Part shown: positions 9,034 through 17,152 of the stretch, in pieces
Position numbering within the stretch: the stretch's first letter is position 1
Layout of the letters: each line of letters begins with the position of its first letter
Assembly (NCBI RefSeq): GCF_000330505.1
Contig: NW_004443647.1
Coordinates: 6,388 to 29,182, forward strand
Reading direction: 5' to 3'
Origin: Entamoeba invadens IP1
Taxonomy: Eukaryota > Evosea > Mastigamoebida > Endamoebidae
DNA: 22,795 nucleotides
Position numbers and translations under genes: made by a program
Notes under the pieces: model-generated
Databases searched by the model: none
What the model was told of the DNA's origin: nothing
The model's input: the letters and a program-made list of their open reading frames with translations, nothing else

Positions 9034-10185
9034 TTAATTATTGAATAAACTCCAGTGACACCATTCAAAGTTGTTACTTGTGGAATTACAAGCAGATTTT
9101 CTGTTGGTTGTGATAGTATAAAACTCGCTTGGTATTTTAAATATTGACACTATAGAAAGTTGACCCATGTTATCTACATTAATTCCTTGTGTCACAAAGA
9201 CGTCTCCCAATTTGACAATTTCGTTACTTAAAATCACGGAATAGGCATCAAATGATATTGTTCTCCTTCACTCAATCCAATATAAATGTCGTTCTTCGTG
9301 CTTAACGACAACACCTTATTCAACACAATTTTCAATGCCAATATATCCAAATTGTTTTGCAACGTATTAACCTTCATATTTTGGAGCTCCCCGATTTCCA
9401 TTGAATTTCCAGAAACTCTCAAATTGCGTTTAAAATAAGCTTCTCAGTGTTCAAAATGTTGTAAGTGTAAAAATAAGAAAATAGTCACTCACAGTGACAA
9501 TTTTCGTTGTCAAAGATCCATGTAGTGTCACTTCATTGTTATCCACAACATCATTTCATCTCAAATTAAATAAAATTTAATAATAAATTAAAAAATTAAA
9601 TTTTACACACTTCGCATTCAACATTATCGGTGAGTGTTCTTCCATTGTTGAAGATGATTTCTCTGAAATTGTAAATTCGATTGTACACGACATTCTCTTC
9701 CAAAATTAATATGTGGTGACTTTCTACCTCCTCAGCCTTCTCACAGTCCTTTTAACTGTACTTTCCATTGAAAATGCACTCACAACTTATCATAGAAGTT
9801 TCTAACACTAATCGCAACTCTTCTAAAATTTCACAAGCAACTTTAATTCCTCGTACAAAAAACTTGGATCCTTCGAACTACCAAAAAACAGAATGTCGTT
9901 GTCGTCAAATCCAATTAATGGTGTTGTACTCGCACTAAAATTTCCCAAATGATGTGAACACCCACTTTCTGTCTTTTCGAGTGTCAAATTTGAAAACACG
10001 AAATTGCCGATAAAGACGACTTGTGTTGTTGGAAGAGTCACATTTTCACTCAACATGATTTCACTGTTCGTTTCGATTTGTAACGTTTCCGTGCGCTTTT
10101 TGATATTAAAACCCCTCCAATGAGCCGCATTGTTTCCTTTAAAACACACAAGTTGACTTTACTGGTTAACTGTACTACCAAATAT
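9034..10185 (-). pseudogene. TMK-type extracellular domain, pseudogene A
   Basis: Reads on the - strand from about CIFGSTVNQ, through SQLVCFKGNNAAHWRGF, VVFIGNFVFSNLTLEK, ECIFNGKYS/KDCEKAEEVE and GSLTTKIVTVS, to RVSGNSMEIGELQNM and KLGDVFVTQGINVDN. The alternating beta-strand-like pattern with Asn-Val/Asn-Leu and scattered Cys resembles the secreted portion of Entamoeba transmembrane kinases; assignment is by style. Breaks: TAA just before SQLVCF, TAA after GKYS, frame changes near 9240 and 9440, and an AT-rich block at about 9557-9605. That block starts GTGTGT and ends TTTGAG on the - strand and may be a short intron. No Cys-rich hinge, membrane segment or kinase follows; two TAA codons stop it at 9031-9036. 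Confidence 0.55.
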
Positions 10186-11336
10186 ACAGTTTATTATTTA
10201 ATAATAATATAATAATTTATACTATTAAAAGTAGTAAAAAACAAAAACAGTTTTATATCAGAAAAAACCTAATTTATAATTTATTCAAAAATAAATAACA
10301 ATTATAAAAAATCAATAATTAGTTTTTTATTTACTTTTTTATTTATTTTTATACTTATAATCTTCTTATTATTCCAACCAGATTCACAAAGTCCACAAGT
10401 TTATATTTGAGAAAGTTATATCTCCAAATCTAAAATAAATCAATTTTAGTAACCAAAACGATTAGCAATAGTTTGATAAAACGAATTTGTCCTTTTGTCA
10501 AAAATAATACAATTTGATTGTAAAATATGCGATATATATAATATCATATATTGTTTTATTATAAAAAACTTTGATTATCAAAGTAAATAAATTACTCTTT
10601 TCCATTTTATTATTTTTTAATATTTTTTAGTTTTATTATAATTTAATAATTGAACAAACTGAATACTAATAACTAAACTACAAAAAATCAATATGTAAAA
10701 ATAGTATCTACAGAAACAAATTTCTAGTTACAAAATAATTGTTTATAATTCGACAAACTTACCTTAAACAGCAGGGAAAATATATTATAAATTATTATAG
10801 CTATTTGTACTATTTTTATTTCATTTTTGTTCTTTTCTCTAGTAAATGTTCTTATTATTAACTAGAATACTATAGTAATATGTGTTATTATAGTGTTACT
10901 ATAGGATTACTATAATAATATGTATTACTATAGAAAGACAACACATTAATTCAAAACAAAACTTCAAATTGCTCTTCATACATACAACGATGATTTCAAG
11001 GTTCAACGTCTTTTGTTTGATCGCCAATGAATTATATGTTGTTTTTGTGTACTTATAGCTGTTTGTTAATATTTTATTATTTAACAAATGAACCAACTCA
11101 TATTGTCTTCTGTAATAAGACAACAAGATATGTTTCTTTGGAGGAGTCGGGTTTGGTTGTTATTTGACGAAATATCTATCGACAGTAGTGTCATCATCGA
11201 GAAATAAATTGTTTGGCGAAATGTATTTTAGTTAGCTCTTGTTGTTATTGGCGGTGTTTTGCGATCTGGCTTTTCATTGGGGCTCTCCAAATTTAAATAA
11301 AAAATTTATTAGCAACAAATTTAATTTAAAGTTATC
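10186..11336. other. AT-rich region with a 24-bp inverted repeat and a faint gene remnant
   Basis: Mostly featureless AT-rich DNA. CTATAGTAATATGTGTTATT (10870-10893) pairs with 10910-10933, giving a hairpin with few mismatches. Between about 10935 and 11320 base composition is less AT-rich. On the - strand it reads SPNNLFLDDDTTVDRYFVK, a TAA, QPNPTPPKKHI and LLSYYRRQYELVHLLNN, which looks like an eroded coding segment of unknown family. Confidence 0.4.
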
Positions 11337-11816
11337 TAAACTTGGGCCACAAAGTCCGACACGTTATAACAGTAATTTTTTCTTTTGTTTTTCGGGATAT
11401 TAATATATTTTGTCGAAATTTATACCTGTTTTACTTATCATTATTTTCCCTTATTTCTATTTTTTGCGTCTTATTTTTTGATTTTTAATTTTCTACTTTC
11501 ACAACAATTTCCTTATTTCAAAATCATGAAATATTTTGATTTATAAAATATGAAAAATTAATTTCATACCCAAATTTTATACAAAAATTTGTGAAAACAA
11601 TGAATGTTTTAATGAACGTTTTTGTAGGATGAACAAAAAAATAATTGAAGAAAAAACACATCAAAAATAATATAAAAATTATAAATGCTCATAACATTTA
11701 GCACATTTCCTGTTTTTCTTGACATAATTCATTAATTATTTCAATAAAAATTTTAAAAAATAGCAGAAAAACAAATTCGAAAGTCCGATACGTCGGACTT
11801 TGTGTCCGGAGTTTAT
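11337..11816. mobile_element. ~480-bp MITE-like element with GTATCG-rich right arm
   Basis: The left end TAAACTTGGGCCACAAAGTC matches the - strand of the right end, TAAACTCCGGACACAAAGTC, followed by CGAC in both (about 24 bp, 3-4 differences). GTTATC directly precedes the left end (11331-11336) and follows the right end (11817-11822), a candidate 6-bp target duplication. The right arm adds a perfect hairpin, AAAGTCCGA-TACG-TCGGACTTT, near 11780-11802. No coding capacity. Confidence 0.6.
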
Positions 11817-12016
11817 GTTATCAATATTGCCGTTGTTGTATTTTTCATATTAAATGCATTTTTTTTCGTTTTGATGCTTTGCCCAATTTATGGATTTTTA
11901 CTTTCAATTCAAAACAGTAGAAAACGACAATTTGAAAAGACAGTTTTTGAGTAAATAATATAAATAATAATATAGTATATATATTATAAATTTAAATTAA
12001 TATTTAAAACAAATGA

Positions 12017-12298
12017 TGTATCGACACAACAATTGACCAACACTATAAGTACTTGATGTGTCAATGTGAACAACAGTTTTTGGCTACAATTTGAATGTTT
12101 GAGTTGTGTAATAGTTGCATTATCGATTCAGAAGAAAATGAATACCGCTCCATCATCTCTTCAATTGTGTGTTCGTTTCTTGTTCTTGGATTGTCATTCT
12201 TGGCTGTAGTGACTGTGTCAATAACTTCAATTCTTGTCAAAATGTTTAATACCAAAATACCAACACATAAAAGTAATTTACAACTTGTGGAAGTTTAA
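12017..12298 (+). pseudogene. TMK-type Cys-rich and membrane-segment fragment, pseudogene B
   Basis: A short frame with paired cysteines (YLMCQCEQQF, then a TGA at 12092, then FELCNSCIIDSEENEY) leads into a strong membrane segment SIISSIVCSFLVLGLSFLAV. A cytoplasmic tail follows, ending NLQLVEV at TAA 12296-12298. This is the order Cys-rich hinge, membrane helix, cytoplasm seen in Entamoeba transmembrane kinases, but no kinase follows. Its last few codons and 3' flank are the second copy of the segment found at 7327-9026, so genes A and B may derive from related copies. Confidence 0.55.
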
Positions 12299-12671
12299 TT
12301 TTATTTATTGTTTTCTTATAATTTCGTTTTTTGTTGGTTATGTTATAAATTGGTCAATAGAAAAAAACATTTTTATTTTATAAAATGGTCAATGATTTTT
12401 ATAAAAAGTTCGGTCATTGAATGATTACCATCATCATATAAATATTCAAGTTAACTATATTGACTTCATTGCTTTGATATTTGAATTAATAATGTTTATA
12501 AATTTAGTTATATTTAAAATTTTAAATTATGGGATTACATTATTATTTAGTATTGTATTATTAATAAACAATTAATAATTATTTAAATAATTTATATTAA
12601 ATTCTCTTAATTGTTTTAATTACATTTTATGATACTTTTTTATTTGTATTGTTAAAATAATATAGTTTATT
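12280..12671. repeat. Duplicated ~390-bp segment (copy 2): the empty target site
   Basis: Reverse-complement match to 7327-7487 plus 8786-9026. The TA at 12509-12510 sits exactly where copy 1 carries the 1,298-bp element, and only one TA is present here. Confidence 0.85.
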
Positions 12672-12910
12672 TCAGTCAACAAGTCCCCACACTGCGCATT
12701 AGCTTTAGTGGACGATATAAGTCATTGTGTTGTCTGTTAAAAAGACCACTTTCTCTTGAATGGGTCATATCTTATGTGTCCCAGTTTTTGTTCGAAGTGT
12801 TTGAGTGATTTTGAGTGTTCAAAGTGCTTTACCAATTATTTTGTCAATGAGACGTATTCATGTGAAAAGACAACACACTTAAAATGATGTGCTGTTATTG
12901 GTATTATTGT

Positions 12911-13101
12911 GATTATGGGCACAACCAGGCGTTTAGCAAAATTTACATGGTGAATGCCGAATCCCAAAAATGCTTCAGTCTTATTTTATAGAATGTTTTT
13001 TCTTTTAAAAATACGTTTTTGGGAAAAAATTAACACCAGCTCCCTGTTTTTTAAAACAAAAACGAGGCAAAAAATTAATACGCCTGGTTGTGATTATGGG
13101 T
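12911..13101. repeat. 9-10 bp target duplications around the MITE
   Basis: GATTATGGG occurs at 12911-12919 and 13092-13100, flanking the element exactly. Counting one more base gives GATTATGGGC versus GATTATGGGT. Removing the element and one copy restores an uninterrupted Cys-rich frame (...CDYGCEMC...). Confidence 0.8.
12921..13091. mobile_element. 171-bp MITE, Mutator-like target site
   Basis: Ends are ACAACCAGGCGT on the left and ACGCCTGGTTGT on the right, a perfect 12-bp inverted repeat, weakly extended inward. Flanking 9-10 bp direct repeats fit the target duplication of Mutator-type elements (known family property); the family assignment is inference. It interrupts the Cys-rich region of the TMK pseudogene. 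Confidence 0.8.
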
Positions 13102-14406
13102 GTGAGATGTGTGACGATGGATATTCCCTTATAAACAACACGCAGTGTGTTCCATGCGTCTCCATTTCTGAACATTGTGCAGTGTGTGATAAATATTTGT
13201 ATCAGTGTAAAAAGTGTTAGACCAGTTTCTATCTTTCAGAAAGAAAATGTGTGAACTCGAATGCCGCTTTCTGCGTTAAAACAAATGGGGAATTTTGTAC
13301 TAAATGTTCTTTTTGGCATTAAGTGAGTTCTGAACAGCTCAATCAATTCGAGAATAGTCCAGTGTCGAGGGTCATCTTACTTATAGTTATCACAGACACC
13401 ACCATTTATCACACCCATCTCATTACTTGCTGCCTTTGTTCTTAAAAAACCGATTCAAAAAGTCGTTCAAATGACTCGGAATATGACTGTTCCCGAAAAC
13501 GTGGTGATTTTCGATGCTACAAAAACAAAAGAGAAATGGAACTTTTTGAAACGCACTTCGGTGGAAGTGAGCACTTCACTCTTGACATTGGAAGTGACAA
13601 CAAACACATTCGAGTCAATGAATTTTCAAAGCAAAGCACTTCATTTGGCAATTTGAAATGCCACCACACAGTGATAATCTCGATCGTGTCAGAGATGATC
13701 ACTACAAAGAAGTACGAAATCCTTTCTACGCCCAACAAAGTCGTTTTGAAGCGAAGAGAAGGGTGCAAAGTCGAAATATCAATTAAGCCACTTTGCTCGA
13801 CACATATTCAAGACAAACTGCAAATTGTTGTCGACGACGCGTTTAATGGGAAACGAACAATTGGAACACTGAGCATGGAAATCGTGACGGAAGTAACAAC
13901 AAGTCTCAATTATTCAGAAGTCAAAGAAGAGAGTTATTTGAATGCTGGTGGGTTTGCTATATTTTATAAATGGACTTTGTTATATATATAAAATATACTG
14001 ATTGTACAAGACCGTTGCAATCAAAAGGATGAATAAGCAAACAAATTTGCTTGAAATAATCGACGAATTTGAGAAGGAAGTTGCGATGCTGGACAAATTC
14101 AGAAACGTGTATATAGTGCACTTCTGTGGTGCTGTTTTGTCCCGACAAAAATTTGCATTGTCACCGAATACGCTGATTTTGGGAGTCTCCACTTTATCAT
14201 GGAGAACAGGAAGAAGTCGCCTATAACAAACAAAATGAAGACAAAGGTCTGTTTGGATGCTTCAAGAGAAATTTTGTATGTACACATTAATGGGATCTTC
14301 CATTGAGATATTAAGCTCAGAACTGTTGTTCGAACAACTGTTCTGAAACATATCTTCTCTGAGATAGTGGAACGCCTAAATGTTTGGGGAAAAAGAAGTT
14401 ATTCTT

Positions 14407-14637
14407 CTATGGGCAAATACACATTTCATGACAGCATATATGATTGATCAGTTCAGAGATATCATTTTTGTTTGTAAAAATTATACCTTTTAGAAAGACC
14501 GCAATATCCAGAAACAAACTTTTTGAAAATGCAACGTCACCAAACCAAAATCCACAATTGATTTGAAAATTTAGAGTACAGAGAACATTTCTATTGGGGT
14601 TTATACCGCTTATAACTATCGGCATTAAAAAGTTCAT
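14407..14637 (-). other. Uncertain 76-codon frame, possible gene remnant
   Basis: On the - strand a frame starting MNFLMPIVISGINPNRNVLC and ending HEMCIC stays open just downstream of, and opposite to, the TMK pseudogene. It alternates hydrophobic and polar residues like TMK exteriors, but I cannot tie it to a family. It may be a chance frame across decayed kinase sequence. Confidence 0.2.
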
Positions 14638-14659
14638 AGTGATAATCGGTGAAGACGGA

Positions 14660-15321
14660 CAAGTATGCCCAAATTAAATAATAATCGTTGATGGTTTTAC
14701 AGTCATTATGTTTTTTAATTAATATATTTTATTTTTAAAATGTTTAACTAAGTTGATTAGGCAAACAAATAAATACAATAAAAATAATTATAATATATAG
14801 TTATAATCTTCGATATAATATACAATGTTGTGAGGAATTCACTTGTTTTTTTCATTAAAAAGTGTATCTATAAATAATAGAAAGATAGATACAAAAATCA
14901 TTAATAATGATTTTTAATTATCATTGTTAAAATGATGATAATACCATAAATTATAATATAAATAATTATAATACTTAATTTTTGTGTTCAATAATTTAAA
15001 AATGAAAAAAAAACTGTTTTTCAAAAGTCTGTAGTGGAGTGTCCCGAATTTTTGCATTTATTTTGTTTATTATTTTTGGGAATAGTTTTTTGTTCAAAAT
15101 TTACATTATTTTTTTCCAAATAAAAAAAGAAAAAAGTTTTTTAAAAATATTTTTTTCCTTGAAGTATTTTTAAGAATAACAAAATAAACACCATTAAAAG
15201 ACGATTTAAAAGTTGATATTTATAAAGACTTTTTTTTGCAATTACCAATATATAGCTAAAACCTTTAATAATTGTAGTAAACTGTGATCAAAAGTACATT
15301 ATCAAATTTCATACATTATGA
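14660..15321. other. AT-rich intergenic DNA with a perfect palindrome
   Basis: No gene seen. AAAAATCATTAATAATGATT (14893-14915) is a perfect 23-base palindrome. The rest is homopolymer-rich. Confidence 0.5.
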
Positions 15322-15737
15322 CTGTTCGGCGTCTTTTGATATTACTGAGAAGTTGGCGAATTTTAATTGTCTTCAAAAGTCGCCAACTTATTTTAGAACA
15401 AAATAACTATTAATTTTAATAAATTATACCATATTTATTATAGTCTCAAAAATGTGTAAAAACACAATAGTTGTTATAATTTGTTATATTATAATGATAT
15501 AAATATAATTTAAAAAATGATTTGAGAAGATATAATTGGGACGGTATTTTTTTCTATTCATTTTTAATAATAATTATATTAAATTTATATAGTTCATTTT
15601 TTTAATTCCTTTTTTATAATAAATGGTATTTTGAATAGTTATTTAACTAAATATTTAAGTCGGCGACTTTATTTTAAATAGCTGACTTTAACAAAAAAGT
15701 CGGCGATTTTCAAAGTGACTATAAAGTCGCCGAACAG
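15322..15737. mobile_element. 416-bp MITE with repeated GTCGGCGAC words
   Basis: Left end CTGTTCGGCGTCTTTTGATA; right end read on the - strand CTGTTCGGCGACTTTATAGT. The arms continue to match loosely for about 80 bp. The otherwise AT-rich element carries at least five copies of a CpG-containing word related to AAGTCGGCGACTT (near 15350, 15379, 15658, 15700, 15724), itself a palindrome. Target duplication is unclear (TA occurs close to both ends). No coding capacity. Confidence 0.7.
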
Positions 15738-16146
15738 CTATTAGACACAACAACTAAGTAAGACAATATGTTCACCACATCAACATTTTAAATAACAATT
15801 AATTAAAAATTTAATTTTAAATTTTAAAACAAAGAACGAATGATTATATTTAGTGACAAACTAAATATCAGGCAATGTGAATGATATTATTGATGGGGAT
15901 GTCATTCGGAAGTATAGTATCCCAATCGTTAAACTTTATTAAATGAAATACAAATCTAAAAGTAAAGAAAAACATTTGACTTGAGTAAGTACAATGAGCT
16001 GTACGACTTTAGTTTATTTGTTATGGATGTCAAATGTAATTGGGTATTATTAACCAACTTAACTTGAGTCTTTATGTTAAGTGAAAATATTTTGAATTAT
16101 ACCAACTATAGAATCTACAAATATTAATAAAAGATCAAATTCCTCA
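15738..16146. other. AT-rich intergenic DNA; no gene seen
   Basis: No sustained reading frame or repeat was recognised between the MITE and the next gene remnant. Confidence 0.4.
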
Positions 16147-16441
16147 ATGTCCGATAAACCAATTGACTAATCTTCGATTGTTCAAACCAAAAAATCGGCA
16201 TTTAAAAAACTATGGGTTGCACGAGTTGGGAGTGAAGTAGAAGAAGATGTGTTGCAACGGATTGTTTTAGCACAAATAAAACACACTTTAAATGATTGTT
16301 ATATGTTTGTTTTCTTTAGGAATAATATTAAAACGTACAAATTAAGACAAAGACCACATTTGAACAAATTTGGAATATAGAGTTGCACATGATGACATTT
16401 GTGTTGTGATGATTGCGGAAGACGCGGCTGCTACATTGTGA
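16147..16441 (+). pseudogene. Unidentified small gene remnant
   Basis: From ATG 16147 the frame reads MSDKPID, TAA (16168-16170), SSIVQTKKSAFKKLWVARVG, SEVEEDVLQRIVLAQ, NNIKTYKLRQRPHLNKFG. It then shifts frame near 16375 and ends EYRVAHDDICVVMIAEDAAA at TGA 16439. The segment is less AT-rich than its surroundings and has clear protein character. A short pyrimidine-rich GTTTGTTTTCTTTAG at about 16306-16320 resembles Entamoeba splice words but is too short for an intron. Family not recognised. Confidence 0.5.
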
Positions 16442-16702
16442 AGTACAATTTTGTGCAATAACAAATTATCATTATACTATGTTATTTAACAAGACATTGT
16501 GAAATTAAAACACACCTGACTTGAAAAACATATTGTCAACAATAAATAATTCTTTATTAATTTGTGTTTTTTCAAAAAATAAAAAAAAACTATTTTATGC
16601 TTTTTAAATTGATTTTAGATATTGTTTTGATTTGTTCTTTATAAAAATATAAGTTAATATGTTGTTGTATTGTGTAGAATTTGATTTTAAATTTTATGGG
16701 AA

Positions 16703-16773
16703 GCATTTGTGGTCTAAGGGCAGAATTCCACCCTTCCAAGGTGGAGATCCAGGTTCGAGTCCCGGCAAATGCA
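16703..16773 (+). tRNA. tRNA-Gly (anticodon UCC)
   Basis: A full cloverleaf can be drawn. The acceptor stem is GCATTTG/CAAATGC with discriminator A, then a D-arm with GG in the loop. The anticodon stem CCACC/GGTGG has loop CTTCCAA, giving anticodon TCC, which reads GGA glycine codons. The T-arm CCAGG-TTCGAGT-CCCGG has one internal mismatch. No intron; CCA is not encoded. The internal B box is GGTTCGAGTCC. It stands alone here, not in a visible tandem array. Confidence 0.95.
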
Positions 16774-16774
16774 C

Positions 16775-16787
16775 TTTTTATTTTTTT
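16775..16787 (+). terminator. RNA polymerase III T-run terminator
   Basis: TTTTTATTTTTTT begins one base after the tRNA discriminator base, the usual stop signal for RNA polymerase III. Confidence 0.8.
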
Positions 16788-17118
16788 GTTCCTAAAAACA
16801 TAATATTATTTTCATATTAAACTGTGTCGAACAACAACTTTAATATGAAGATTATACTATTTACTATTTAAAAATTATTAATTAAACAAGTTCTTATTCA
16901 CCTATTGAATTAATGGAAATTATTAGATTGTCGAATTAACTAATTTTTTAATCAAACATTTTTTATCAAAAATAAATTTAAAAAAATTTCAAAATAACAC
17001 TAAAACACCTCAAAAGTAGATTGAGTTTTTAACGAAACAAAATAATATTAGTAAGTATTTTATCATAAAACCAACAAAAACAATTTATTTTTTGATTTTT
17101 TTTAATTTTATCATAAAT
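16788..17118. other. AT-rich spacer; no gene seen
   Basis: Separates the tRNA from the BspA-like gene; holds the upstream region of that gene's promoter. No further element recognised. Confidence 0.4.
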
Positions 17119-17126
17119 TATTTAAA
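17119..17126 (+). promoter_or_regulatory. TATA-like box TATTTAAA for the BspA-like gene
   Basis: TATTTAAA lies 27 bases before the ATG at 17153. Entamoeba genes use a TATTTAAA-type core box about 30 bases before the transcription start and have very short leaders (known for the genus). The match and spacing fit, though AT-rich DNA makes chance matches common. Confidence 0.5.
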
Positions 17127-17152
17127 CCGACAAATAATCTTTATTTTAAAAA

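Larger units (their letters stand above)
12674..14400 (+). pseudogene. Transmembrane kinase (TMK) pseudogene C
   Basis: An Entamoeba TMK is a receptor-type kinase with a Cys-rich exterior. In order: Cys-rich repeats (CPSFCSKCLSDFECSKCF; CDYGCEMCDDGYSLI; HCAVCDKYLYQCKKC), a weak hydrophobic stretch near 13369, and a juxtamembrane domain (ILSTPNKVVLKRREGCKVEI, KPLCSTHIQDKLQI). The kinase lobe follows, with a decayed glycine loop (AGGFAIFYK), the VAIK lysine at 14023-14025, a helix EFEKEVAMLDKFRNVYIV, KICIVTEYADFGSL, and the catalytic loop read as IFH-stop-DIK. The stop is TGA 14304-14306 in place of the HRD arginine. The rest of the kinase is not recognisable. Other lesions: TAA 12738, TGA after THLK, TAG 13218-13220, frame changes, a 171-bp MITE at 12921-13091, and a TA-rich insertion of about 20-25 bp near 13977-14002 between glycine loop and VAIK. 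Confidence 0.85.

Noticed and set aside
10899..11126. 75-codon - strand protein
   Set aside because: The upstream frame has stops and the downstream half is AT-rich and hydrophobic by chance; kept only as part of a faint remnant.
12061..12255. - strand frame opposite pseudogene B
   Set aside because: The + strand reads as a Cys-pair and membrane segment; the antisense frame has no such features.
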